DNA from: Mimachlamys varia
Taxonomy: Eukaryota > Mollusca > Bivalvia > Pectinida > Pectinidae
Reading direction: 5' to 3'
DNA: 64,000 nt
Assembly (NCBI GenBank): GCA_947623455.1
Contig: OX392545.1
Span: 26,115,001-26,179,000 of the forward strand
A program made the translations under genes and the position numbers. The notes beneath the pieces were generated by a model. That model was not told the origin of the DNA. It did not search any database and saw only the letters and a program-made list of their open reading frames with translations. Positions within the stretch are counted from its first letter, which is position 1; every line of letters begins with the position of its first letter. Positions 44,008-56,134 of this stretch are shown piece after piece.

Positions 44008-47000
44008 GTTTGTTTGGGGTTTAATGTCCTAAAAGCGAGGGTTTTTGAAGGACGGATACCCGGGCATACATAACAGCCAGGGTTATACAAGGACGGATAC
44101 CCGGGCATACACAACAGCCAGGGTTATACAAGGACGGATACCCGGGCATACACAACAGTCAGGGTTATACAAGGACGGATACCCGGGCATACACAACAGC
44201 CAGGGTTATACAAGGACGGATACCCGGATATACACAACAGTCAGTGTTATACAAGGACGGATACCCGGGCATACACAACAGTCAGGGTTATACAAGGACG
44301 GATACCCGGGCATATTCAACAGTCAGGGTTATACAAGGACGGATACCCGGGCATACACAACAGTCAGGGTTATACAAGGACGGATACCCGGGCATACACA
44401 ACAGTCAGGGTCATACAAGGACGGATACCCAGGCATACACAACAGTCAGGGTTATACAAGGACGGATACCCGGGCATACACAACAGCCAGTGTTATACAA
44501 GGACGGATACCCGGGCATACACAACAGTCAGGGATATAGAAGGACGGATACCCGAACATACACAACAGTCAGGGATATAGAAGAACGGATAAACGAACAT
44601 ACACAACAGTCAGGGATATAGAAGGACGAATACCCGGGCATACACAACAGTCAGGGATATAGAAGAACGGATAAACGAACATACACAACAGTCAGGGATA
44701 TAGAAGAACGGATAAACGAACATACACAACAGTCAGGGATATAGAAGGACGGATACCCGAACATACACAACAGTCAGGGATATAGAAGAACGGATAAACG
44801 AACATACACAACAGTCAGGGTTATAGAAGGACGGATACCCGGGCATACACAACAGTCAGGGTTATACAAGGACGGATACCCGGGCATACACAACAGTCAG
44901 GGTTATACCAGGACGGATACCCGGACATACACAACAGTCAGGGTTATACAAGGACGGATACCTGGACATACACAACAGCCTGGGTTATAAAAGGACGGAT
45001 ACCTGGACATACACAACAGCCTGGGTTATACAAGGACGGATACATGGACATACACAACAGCCAGGGTTATACAAGGACGGATACCCGGACATACACAACA
45101 GTCAGGGTTATACAAGGACGGATACCTGGACATACACAACAGCCTGGGTTATAGAAGGACGGATACCTGGACATACACAACAGCCAGGGTTATACAAGGA
45201 CGGATACCCGAACATACACAACAGCCAGGGTTATACAAGGACGGATACCCGGCCATACACAACAGTCAGGGTTATACAAGGACGGATACCCGGACATACA
45301 CAACAGTCAGGGTTATACAAGGACGGATACCCGGACATACACAACAGTCAGGGTTATACAAGGACGGATACCCGGACATACACAACAGTCAGGGTTATAC
45401 AAGGACGGATACCCGGACATACACAACAGTCAGGGTTATACAAGGACGGATACCCGGACATACACAACAGTCAGGGTTATACAAGGACGGATACCCGGAC
45501 ATACACAACAGTCAGGGTTATACAAGGACGGATACCTGGACATACACAACAGTCAGGGTTATACAAGGACGGATACCCGGCCATACACAACAGTCAGGGT
45601 TATACAAGGACGGATACCTGGACATACACAACAGTCAGGGTTATACAAGGACGGATACCTGGACATACACAACAGTCAGGGTTATACAAGGACGGATACC
45701 CGGACATACACAACAGTCAGGGTTATACAAGGACGGATACCTGGACATACACAACAGTCAGGGTTATACAAGGACGGATACCCGGACATACACAACAGTC
45801 AGGGTTATACAAGGACGGATACCTGGACATACACAACAGCCTGGGTTATAGAAGGACGGATACATGGACATACACAACAGCCAGGGTTATACAAGGACGG
45901 ATACCCGGACATACATAACAGCCTGTGTTATAGAAGAACGGATAAAAGGACATACACAACAGCCTGGGTTATAGAAGGACGGATACCCGAACATACACAA
46001 CAGTCAGGGTTATACAAGGACGGATACCTGGTTATACACAACAGCCTGGGTTATAGAAGGACGGATACCCGGACATTCACAACAGTCAGGGATATAGAAG
46101 GACGGATACCCGGGCATACACAACAGTCAGGGATATAGAAGGACGGATACCTGGACATACACAACAGCCAGGGATATACAAGGACGGATACCCGGGCATA
46201 CACAACAGTCAGGGTTATACAAGGACGGATACCCGGGCATACACAACAGTCAGGGATATAGAAGGACGGATACCTGGACATACATAACAGTCAGGGATAT
46301 AGAAGGACGGATACCCGGGCATATATAACGACCAGGGTTATACAAGGACGGATACCCGGGCATACACAACAGTCAGGGATATAGAAGGACGGATACCTGG
46401 ACATACACAACAGTCAGGGTTATACAAGGACGGATACCTGGACATACACAACAGCACGTGTTATAGAAGGACGGATACCTGGACATACACAACAGCCTGG
46501 GTTATACAAGGACGGATACCTGGACATACACAACAGCCAGGGTTATAGAAGGACGGATACCTGGACATACACAACAACCTGGGTTATAGAAGGACGGATA
46601 CCTGGACATACACAACAGCCTGGGTTATAGAAGGACGGATACCTGGACATTCACAACAGCCTGGGTTATAGAAGGACGGATACCTGGACATACACAACAG
46701 CCAGGGTTATACAAGGACGGATACCCGGACATACACAACAGCCTGGGTTATACAAGGACGGATACCCGGACATACACAACAGCCTGGGTTATAGAAGAAC
46801 GGATAAAAGGACATACACAACAGCCTGGGTTATAGAAGGACGGATACCCGAACATACACAACAGTCAGGGATATAGAAGGACGGATACCTGGACATACAC
46901 AACAGCCAGGGTTATACAAGGACGGATACCTGGTTATACACAACAGCCTGGGTTATAGAAGGACGGATACACGGACATTCACAACAGTCAGGGATATAGA

Positions 47001-48030
47001 AGGACGGATACCTGGACATACACAACAGCCAGGGATATACAAGGACGGATACCCGGGCATACACAACAGTCAGGGTTATACAAGGACGGATACCCGGGCA
47101 TACACAACAGTCAGGGTTATACAAGGACGGATACCCGGGCATACACAACAGTCAGGGATATAGAAGGACGGATACCTGGACATACATAACAGTCAGGGAT
47201 ATAGAAGGACGGATACCCGGGCATATATAACGGCCAGGGTTATACAAGGACGGATACCCGGGCATACACAACAGTCAGGGATATAGAAGGACGGATACCT
47301 GGACATACACAACAGTCAGGGTTATACAAGGACGGATACCTGGACATACACAACAGCCAGTGTTATAGAAGGACGGATACCTGGACATACACAACAGCCT
47401 GGGTTATACAAGGACGGATACCTGGACATACACAACAGCCAGGGTTATACAAGGACGGATACCCGGACATACACAACAGCCTGGGTTATACAAGGACGGA
47501 TACCCGGACATACACAACAGCCTGGGTTATAGAAGAACGGATAAAAGGACATACACAACAGCCTGGGTTATAGAAGGACGGATACCCGAACATACACAAC
47601 AGTCAGGGTTATACAAGGACGGATACCTGGTTATACACAACAGTCAGGGATATAGAAGGACGGATACCTGGACATACATAACAGTCAGGGTTAAACAAGG
47701 ACGGATACCCGGGCATACATAACAGCCAGGGTTATACAAGGACGGATACCCGGGAATACACAACAGTCAGGGATATAGAAGGACGGATACCTGGACATAC
47801 ACAACAGACGGGTCATACGGACGGAAATCTAGGAGACATAACAACCTCGGTCATATTTGGACGGGTGTCTAGGAAGATACAGCAGCCAGGGTTTTTCGGG
47901 AGACCCAACAGTCAGCGTTATATGAGTACGGGTATACCTAGGGAGACCCAACAGTCAGCGTTATATGAGTACGGGTATACCTAGGGAGACACAACAGCTA
48001 TGATCTCACAAGGATAGGTGTCTAAGGAGA
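44008..48030. repeat. 41-bp minisatellite array, about 92 units plus degenerate tail
   Basis: The unit GACGGATACCCGGGCATACA is followed by CAACAGTCAGGGTTATACAAG. The period is exactly 41 from 44051 on (44051, 44092, 44133). Sub-types differ at CCGGG/CCTGG/CCCGA, GTCAGGG/GCCTGGG and ATACAAGG/ATAGAAGG. After about 47815 the units are diverged. Position 44010-44050 (TTTGTTTGGGGTTTAATGTC) looks like the start of a SINE whose core became the unit. Open frames across it are by-products. Confidence 0.88.
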
Positions 48031-48441
48031 CATATTAACCATGTAGGGTATTATGAGGATGGTGTTAAAAAGGATGATAAACAATACCTCAATTAATACG
48101 GCGAATTCCAACTCTCCTCCTCTCGATTCATTTCGAATCTCAAGTCTGGAGATTTTGTTAAGATTTTTTAGTCCTCATAGGTATTTCGGAACGAAAAGGA
48201 AAAACGTTCGACATTATGAAGTTAATATATATGGTCACAATGACATTTTTATCAACTTGTCTTTTATGTCCGAACAGATTCATTATTTGCAGCAAAGGTG
48301 TAACTTTATCAGAATTATGAAGAAACGGTCAATACTAGCATGAAATGTTGTGATTTTGGTCACCCACTTTCCCCTTCACATCCCGGGATGGGTTTCAATG
48401 GTGACCTGATGTTTGCATCATAATATTATCAGGATGGCACT

Positions 48442-48582
48442 CAGTTGCTTCAGTTTCTGTCAGTAAATAAAAAGTATATATACAGTATATATATATATTA
48501 GGAGCCACCCATTACATAATCTAATGGCATTTCATATACTGTATATATACTTTTTATTGACTGATAGAAACTCAAGTAACTG
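48442..48582. mobile_element. Foldback element with ~48-bp arms
   Basis: The left arm CAGTTGCTTCAGTTTCTGTC continues AGTAAATAAAAAGTATATAT; the right arm ATATATACTTTTTATTGACT continues GATAGAAACTCAAGTAACTG. A loop of about 40 bases includes a TA run. Confidence 0.65.
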
Positions 48583-49291
48583 TGGACAACATAACCCTGA
48601 AGTATTTATATATGCAAAACTAAATCAAACTTATCGGTGATAGCCACGAGAGGTCCAAAACTGGTAGCTCTTCTTTAATTTCAGGAAGTAACATTTACGT
48701 AGTATGGTGAGGTGCAGTTTGGGAAGTTTATTGGAACTTGAAGATTTCTGCGCTATTCATAGGAGAATGAACCATACAAACAGGTTTTATATCCTGTTAA
48801 CAGATACGGTACGATAAAGCTGATTTTACACTGCATCGTAAAGATGTTTCGTCGTCCTAGGACTCATCGGACTTCAAACAAGTATACCTTGTACTCTTCG
48901 GCAGTGCACATGCTTGTTTATTTTGGTGTTTCTCATGGAAGTATGCTGATCAATGCTGACAGCTTTATGACTACTTAACCGACTTTTCAAACATAGAAGG
49001 CAGATTCCACACAAAAATCTACACCTACAGAAATAGATCGACTTACTTTTGGTTCTTGCATAATTGTTGCTTGTCAAGATTGTTTGGTAAGCAGGTATGA
49101 ATGTCACTCCTCATCACCTTTAACCTAATTTACACAGTAAAGCCGTGAGCCGATCTGTATTTATGCCAATTAACAGATAGAAAAAAAAGAATATTGTATA
49201 TCAAAATAAGTAACGTCGACAATATTAATTTTATAATAAAATAAAAACATCGACATTATGAATTTGAAAATCAGATCTATATCTTTACACT

Positions 49292-49382
49292 GTTCGACTC
49301 ATTCACACTTGAAACATCGTTCTCATAATGCGAAATATTGAATGGGATGACTTTAAGTGTGTTGTAGGGGTGAACGAGTTAA
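49292..49382 (+). mobile_element. Foldback MITE family A, copy 9
   Basis: Begins TCGACTCATTCACACTTGAA and ends GTAGGGGTGAACGAGTTAA. The centre is diverged but CATAATG is preserved. Confidence 0.6.
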
Positions 49383-49984
49383 GCATACAACTGTATAGTA
49401 AGTGTTTTTAGAAGGCTGGCGTCTAGAAAAGAATCTGCAGAGACGAAATTCTTTTGAAACCGACAGTGTGCATGCATTTGTGTGACGTCATTGGTCCTAA
49501 ATTGTTATTTTGTAATGGAAATGCACCAAAAATCGCTAACCTATACATAATGGACTCGAGGCAGTTCAATTAAAACACGATGTTAAAGGTTATGATAGTA
49601 GGTTTTTGGAATGCGCGTCTTTACCGTTCCCTTCATACAGGCAATACGTACTGAGTATGACACGTGAAATGTAGTACAAATTGGAATTTCACTTTAAAAA
49701 TTTCAATTGAAATTAATATGACTTTTTATTTGAATAATTTTCAAAGGCTAGTTTCATTATATAGTTTTCCAATGGATATCATGTCAAAAAAAATATCTTG
49801 AAATAATTCATTTTATTTTGAGGAGAAAAAAATCATGTGATTTTCAGGTGAAGAAACATTTGCTGTGTACAATAGGATTAAACAGGAAGCTAGTCTAATT
49901 TAACTTCTATCCTTTGGTTGACATGACAAATACAGATGAAATAATTCGAAATTATCGATGGAAGTATTATATCATAAGCATATA

Positions 49985-50105
49985 TTTACATTTGTGCTGC
50001 AACCCACTATGTGAACATTACCAGCAAAAAATGCCTTTCATAAAGATATATTTACATTTACGCTGCAACCCACTATATGAAGATTAACAGCAAAAATGCC
50101 TTTCA
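49985..50105 (+). repeat. ~66-bp direct duplication
   Basis: ATTTACATTTGTGCTGCAAC to AATGCCTTTCATAAA is followed at once by a second copy with ATTTACGCTGCAACC. The same block, inverted, ends copy 3 of the next family near 52630-52690. Confidence 0.65.
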
Positions 50106-50552
50106 TAAAAGCAAATGGTTCTCGAGACGTAGCACGTGGTTACATTATGACGTCATAGATCAAGCTTGTTCAATCAGAGTCTTGTCGCGCCGCTTCGAAT
50201 AACATGGAGAATGCCCTTGCGTCAAACGCTCAAATGACTAATTATTATCATTGGCGCCAATTTTATTCAAGCTTGACTGTTCCGCCAATGTCGTTTAAAT
50301 GACGACACAAATACAAATGCAGGTAATAAACAATTAATTGGAAAAAATATAAATGAAGTTAAGCAATTGTTCTATAGTAAAAATGTAAATATAGGGATTG
50401 AAAGTCATTTTTTTTTACTTTCATAGTGCTATGAAAGGTCAGCCGTTACATCCATATTTAGCATGAAGCCCTAGTGGGCTTCATTCAATATGGATGTAAC
50501 GGCTGACCTTTCATAGCGCTATGAAAGTTAAAAAAATTACTTTCAATCCCTA
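50105..50552 (+). mobile_element. Palindrome-ended element, copy 1 (161-bp palindrome complete)
   Basis: GGTTCTCGAGACGTAGCACG, TTATGACGTCATAGATCAAG, ATTATTATCATTGGCGCCAA and CCGCCAATGTCGTTTAAATG, then a palindrome from 50392 to 50552. Outer arms TAGGGATTGAAAGT and ACTTTCAATCCCTA; inner arms CAGCCGTTACATCCATATT and AATATGGATGTAACGGCTG. Confidence 0.7.
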
Positions 50553-50935
50553 TATGAAAGCAATGGTTCTCGAGACGTAACACGTGCTTTAATTATGACG
50601 TCATATATCAAGCTTGTTCAATGAGAGTCTTGTCGCGCCGCTTCGATTAACACGGAGGATGCCCTTGCGTCAAACGCTCAAATGACTAATTATTATCATT
50701 GGCGCCAATTTTATTCAATCTGGGCTGTTCAACCAATGTCGTTTAAATGACGACACATACACAAACGCAGTTAATAAACTATCAAATGGACAATATATAA
50801 ATGAAGTTAATATATGGATTGAAAGTCATTTTTTTTTTAACTTTCATAGTGCTATGAAAGGTCAGCGGTTACATCCATATTTAGCATGAAGCTCTGGCGG
50901 GCTTCAGTCAATATGGATGTAAAGGCTGGGTATAC
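50553..50935 (+). mobile_element. Palindrome-ended element, copy 2 (right side truncated)
   Basis: Directly abuts copy 1 and repeats it from GGTTCTCGAGACGTAACACG to GGATGTAAAGGCTGG, stopping within the right arm of the palindrome. The plus-strand frame at 50886-51110 begins in this arm and is not considered a gene. Confidence 0.7.
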
Positions 50936-51430
50936 TAATCTCCCATTGTTGGTGTACGCAGGAACTGAAATGTCAAATGAAATTAGGAGCGGTATACTTT
51001 ATCATGTTTTCTTTAACTTAAAAAAATCCTCAAAAAAACCCCATTTGAAAGTAATACTGTCTTTCGTTCATATCAGTCTAAATGAAAATATTGATGCTTT
51101 CCCTGGATGATCTCCCTTCCATTGCCAAATAGCCAAAAAGTCTTACGATATTGTTCTGGTTCACAAAAAATCTGACGAGAATCGTACGTGAAAAAACTAT
51201 CGTAACTTTACGATAGCTGGACCCCTCTCTACGTGTCAAATTTAATCGTAAACATAAATATATATGATCTTAATTATTAGTTGAAAACAACATGACTGCA
51301 GCGTGTTTGAAAATGAAAACAACGACATTTACAATGTACATCGAGGAAGTGATTCATGAGGCTGTTTGATTAAACAACCGGGCCATATTTCTAATAAAAA
51401 TATGAATGTTTCATAAGGCAGAGTATTACT

Positions 51431-51535
51431 GTAAAATTGGAAAAATTCGCCCTCGTTTAATGTTCGCCCTTTTCGCCCAACAACGGTAAGGCGAATTTAA
51501 GATCTAGACAGGGCGAATATTTTTCCAAACATCAG
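51431..51535. repeat. TTCGCCC-rich inverted repeat fragment
   Basis: GTAAAATTGGAAAAATTCGC against GGCGAATATTTTTCCAAAC, arms of about 18 bases; same style as the element at 31367-31592. Confidence 0.5.
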
Positions 51536-51544
51536 TTTGTTTCT

Positions 51545-51668
51545 CATATTACATCTATATATAAGCACGGAATTAGATTAGAGGGAAAGGAAACCGCCTC
51601 ACTGGCACATATTACATCTATATATAAGCACATAATTAGATTAGAGGGAAAGGAAACGGCCTCATTGG
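51545..51668 (+). repeat. 63-bp tandem duplication
   Basis: ATATTACATCTATATATAAG to CCGCCTCACTGGCAC, then the same with a few changes, ending CCTCATTGGCA. Confidence 0.75.
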
Positions 51669-52257
51669 CATAGGAAATATGTCTGGTGCAATTCACCGGT
51701 GCTAGAACACACGAGAAATTACGAGACTTGGAAAAAATACCCCCGCCTCGATCATCATGGGACATTGATCGCCGTCGGAAAGCTATATATTCTGAGGAAT
51801 TTGCATTATTTTAATCATGTCAAATCTCAGTAAAATGTCTCAGAATACGGAATTTTACAGCCTACCAACACGGCAGTATTTCATGGCTTCACACCCGCTA
51901 TTATCCAATATCGTTCGCGTCATCCTTGTTAACCAATGAATCTATGAATATAAGAACTAAAGAAAATAACCAATTTATTGTTGACCATTGTGCAGACCGT
52001 GGTCCTTGAGTTGTCGACTAGTACACTATAGACGACACAAATCATAGAAAACTCAAAGTATATCGGATTGGTCTGATGCAGTTCAAGTATGAACATTGCA
52101 TTACATGTGTAAAAGTTCTGGTACTTATTGAATACATTTGTATTTGCATATAGTTTGTAAAAATGTGATTATGACAATACCCTACTAACGCTTGGGCTCC
52201 AACTGACGCTCTTGACGCAGAAACATTCCAGGCGATCCTTGTAAAGCGACATATAAT

Positions 52258-52695
52258 TTACATAGGGATTGAAAGTCATTTTTTTTTTAAACTTTCATAG
52301 CACTATGAAAGTTAAAAAATGACTTTCAATCCATATATTTACATTTTTACTATAGAACAATTGCTCAACTTCATTTATATTTTTTCAAATTAATAGTTTA
52401 TTACCTGCGTTTGTTTATGTGTCGTCATTTTACCGACATTGGCGGAACAGCCCAGCTTGAATAAAATTGGCGCCAATGATAATAATTAGTCATTTGAGCG
52501 TTTGACGCAAGGGCATTCTCCATGTTATTCGAATTGGCGCGATAAGTCTCTAATTGAACAAGCTTCATCTATGACATCATATTTAAACCACGTGCTACGT
52601 CTCGAGAACCATTGCTTTCATACTTTTATGAAAGGCATTTTTGCTGGTAATCTTCATATAGTACGTTGCAGCGCAAATGTAAATATATACCAATC
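52258..52695 (-). mobile_element. Palindrome-ended element, copy 3 (short palindrome)
   Basis: Reverse complement of copies 1 and 2. Its palindrome (52263-52332) lacks the inner AGCCGTTACATCC arms and is about 70 bases: AGGGATTGAAAGTCATTTTT, ACTTTCATAGCACTATGAAA, AATGACTTTCAATCC. Confidence 0.7.
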
Positions 52696-53767
52696 AACTT
52701 ATATGCTAGTGTTGGTGACCATAAATGTTTCAAGACCACTCCTGTGAACAGCTTAAATTCACAGCTATCACTCACATTAGAATATTGATGGAAATGTCTG
52801 GTATTAGGACATAAAAACAATCAGACCGAACCAAACCAAAGTGCAAGAATTCAAAATCCAAGACCGTATCATGTTTCTTAGTCGAGATCGCAAGACATCA
52901 CGATAGCTTTCTTCCGAGCTTGTGACACCATAATTCCGCCCACACACCTATTGAAAGAAAGAGAGAGACTTATTTCAGTGAGGACTATATATGTAGAAAG
53001 TCGGAATTTGATCGCGCCATTGCAGCGAGGTTAAAACACATAAGTATCCTGCATCTAACACACACAGACGTCCATATTAATTACCTAGGACAAAATCAAA
53101 CCAAGGATTAGAATTCCTTACCAAGAGCGCGTTGCATTTACGTTAAAATAAAAATAAATATTGCTATTTCTAGTGAACTTGGACGAGATATACCTACCAA
53201 AGTGTTTGAAGGTTATTTTTCGATAAACTTTCCAGTTGGCGTATAAATACGTCAGTAAAGTAGTGCGGGAATTAATCCCTTTTTCCAAACTGTTTACAAC
53301 CTGGGTTTTGTTTCAGTTTTCAGATCAATTAACCGTAGTTGTGTTGTGCCGTTTTATAGTTGTTTTTAGATACGAAACAGCTATATAAATTTCATCTGAA
53401 TAACGTCACACATGAATGATGACGTCACACGTCTTGGCATCTTCCGCTGCATAGACTTGCACGAGTCCAATATTTTAGAAATAACAACAGAATACCAAAA
53501 TCAACCTGAATGTAAATATAAGGATTAAACTCTGTTTTGTTAAGCTTAATGGGGTATAAACCTCAATGGGTCTAGAGACGAATTTGATATGAACTGCTGC
53601 AGTTCATTAAATTTGTCTCAATCCTTGAATATCCCTCTAAATATGTTGAAATGTATCTTGCATGCCTCATACACCCAGGCTTGAGTTAATATAAGTTCAC
53701 TAAGCTTAATTAGAGTACAACCAACCCCCCGCCCCATCCCCCTAAAAAGGTAGTTTCTAATACTTAC

Positions 53768-53994
53768 CACGTTCATGAATTTTAGGATGGGGACATCAAT
53801 ATGCGGTAATTTTCGACCTATTCCCTTCCTTGTTGGGTCCACCTCATCACAGTAATTCTCGCACTGCAAAATCTGTGACCAACGCAAATTAGAGTTAACG
53901 AGTTCATGAAATTGTTTTTTTTTCTTTTCAAAGTCTTCTCTGTGTGATTCGTCGACCAAGTCGATTCCGGTCATCACTCCAAAGACAGGAATTT
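53768..53994 (-). pseudogene. GTPase-like exon with G4-like TGID motif
   Basis: Acceptor TTCTGTTTAG ends at 53995; the strong donor GTAAGT is at 53767. The 227 bases read EIPVFGVMTGIDLVDESHRE, a Lys-rich helix, LQCENYCDEVDPTRKGIGRK and HIDVPILKFMNV. Joining it to the previous exon by either donor meets a stop: TAA at the junction with GTAAAC, or TGA seven codons in with GTTTGT. A weaker acceptor at 54010 would keep the frame open. Confidence 0.65.
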
Positions 53995-54396
53995 CTAAAC
54001 AGAATCGCACTCATACACATTTTATAGATTTATAATTGATAAGGCTTTATATACATTTTCATTCCATTTCTTGGGCTTCCAAAGCGCAATATCACGTTCC
54101 TGAAATTCGACAATTGAAATAAAGTTAATTTTTTTCGATCTTGTGAATCTCGTTTTTACAACAGTTATAAGTAACCTTTTAAGGCCTTCTGATAGGTGTG
54201 AGCTAAGTATTAAACCTCATAAAATAGTCAGGATTATTAGAATTCATATCAATTACGGAGAAAGAAAAACAAATAAAAAAGACAGGTTGCATCTTTCAGT
54301 TTTGCAAAAATGAATGGAACCGAAATAAGATGGCCTTGAAACTAAATCATTAATAAATAAATTATGTTTAAAAGTAAACTACTGGTTTACAAACTC
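53995..54396. other. Intron between the last two GTPase-like exons
   Basis: About 400 bases, AT-rich, with no recognised repeat or further exon. The coordinates run from higher to lower because the gene is on the minus strand. Confidence 0.4.
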
Positions 54397-54743
54397 TGTT
54401 GTGAATGTCGTCCGCAGGTCGGGCAGCCTTCATGACAGTACTGATAAGTTCCTGTAGCACCTCCTCTTTCGACAAGGCCACGAAAACCACACGGTCAATC
54501 TTTAAATGGTTTTCAGGGCACAACAAGCCGTACCACATTCGCAGAGCCCAGATACCGTAGGTTTTTGCAAATCTGAAAACTGAGTTAACGTTACTTGTGT
54601 TCTTTAATTTTCCGTAATATATCAATCGGAGAATCTCCTGGGTGATTTCTTCTCCTCCACTTTGGAACCCTGTCATGTCTATCAGAGTCGGTAGAGAAAT
54701 GCCCCGTAAATTAGGACACACTCCATAGTTGGAAGCTTCAAGA
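54391..54743 (-). pseudogene. GTPase-like exon with DMTG (G3) motif
   Basis: A strong acceptor (pyrimidine tract ending TTATCTAG at 54744) opens the exon in the phase left by the P-loop exon. It encodes NLRGISLPTLIDMTGFQSGG, an acidic/helical stretch, KIDRVVFVALSKEEVLQELI and MKAARPADDIHNR. Two donors are possible: GTTTGT at 54394 (phase 0) or GTAAAC at 54390 (phase 1). Confidence 0.65.
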
Positions 54744-55274
54744 CTAGATAACATTAAGAAGAAAAAAACCCCATTAAATATATGCCGTTCGTCGTTTTTT
54801 TCTGAAATCTTATCATTAAACCAAAACATATTATTTTCGAATGTTTAAATGGAATGCTACCACAGTCTGAGTGCTATATTAGACCCGCACTGATCCGTAT
54901 TCAGTAATCCCTGCAGACACGGACCAGAATTGGTTTGTTTTGCTTTTCAAATATCTTTTAAAACAGTATTTTTGGCAAGAACAGCTAGTCAGATACTTTT
55001 AAACAATTTCAAATTCGTAAAATGTAATCTAATCAAGAACTAGTATAAAACTGTGTCCTCATTTTGTATTGTTTACTGTCACGTAAGCGTTCATGTGTGT
55101 ATGCCAGACACAATGATACACTTCCTTGTCATAGGATGTCTACAAGATATTAACTTTGTGAAGTATGAAGATGGACGTTTTTGAGTTTGCTTATTAGTGG
55201 TTTTACTTGTTGTGATTGACAATTATGACACAGTTCTCATTTTGATGATTGATGCTTGCTTAAATGTGACCAAG

Positions 55275-55460
55275 ATTTACATGGTGGGTGTCGTCGACAA
55301 AGCAGAAGACGCTTACTCTTCCGGAGAACCTAGTCTTATTTTTTGTGCTTTTACGGGGGTCTCCATGTTAATCTTTCCTTTGTTCCTTTTTGCCTCTAGT
55401 TTAATCGATTGTGAGTTCAGACTATGGTTTTGTTGACGCTTTGGTATTCTCTGATTTTTT
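55275..55460 (-). mobile_element. Family B dispersed element, copy 7 (inverted, in GTPase-like intron)
   Basis: Minus strand reads GAGAATACCAAAGCGTCAAC, AAAACCATAGTCTGAACTCA and AAGAGTAAGCGTCTTCTGCT, then TTGTCGACGACACCCACCAT. Confidence 0.6.
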
Positions 55461-55639
55461 TATAGTGAAAAACCATAGCTAAGGCACCTAGAACTGGATT
55501 ACGCCTGCTCACAGTCCACGAGTAAGCTAGGAATTATCGCCGCTACTCTTTAAGGCTGAACATAAAACAGGGAACCAAACCTGCTATTTTCATTGACTTT
55601 GACTAAATTAAAAAAAAGAGGCATCAAGGGAGAGACATA

Positions 55640-55985
55640 AAGAATAAAACAGGATTAAGAAGAGTCACACGATCCTTAATTAATGTCTTCTTACGAAGCA
55701 TGAAATGAAGGATGGGGAGGGGGGGGGGGCAGCATTTACAATTCTTACAAATCCTTACAGGCCCTTGTTAAGAAAGAAAGGGGAAAGGAGGTCCCTTCGC
55801 CTCCGGAACTGTTCTTTGTCATTCATTTAATTGGATTATACTTTAGCATGATAACACTTTAAGTCGGCAAAAGATCCGGACTATCGGCAAAAGGCTTACA
55901 CGAACATACCACAACCTTCAAAATGCAAACCCACTAACACAAGCATCAACATCGCATACAACGGGTATCAGGGTATGTTGGAGTA
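55640..55985 (+). repeat. Repeat cluster inside GTPase-like intron
   Basis: Contains a G run (55715-55730), a CTTACAGGCCCTTGTTAAGA block and AAGGCTTACACGAACATACC (55888-55907) shared with 31165-31300. Confidence 0.45.
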
Positions 55986-56134
55986 TTTGTTTACCTGTGC
56001 TAGTGTAGATCTGATACCTGCTTACTCAAGATATCCTACTGAAATACAAGAGGGCGGGACCCAAAAGGGAATCCATATCTCTATATTTGTAACTCCTCTT
56101 GTTTTTAACCTACATCGATCTGGATTCATTCTTT

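Noticed and set aside
44045..44621. Open frames in the 41-bp array (plus strand) and similar ones on the minus strand near 46051 and 46912
   Set aside because: 41 is not divisible by three, so the frames merely pass through three readings of the same unit without stops; no start, no splice context.
44050..47815. CRISPR-like array
   Set aside because: The unit is uniform at 41 bases with no unique spacers, and the genome is eukaryotic; this is a minisatellite.
48053..48343. ATG-initiated frame of 96 codons just after the 41-bp array
   Set aside because: It starts within the degenerate end of the array, and I recognise no domain. Probably chance.
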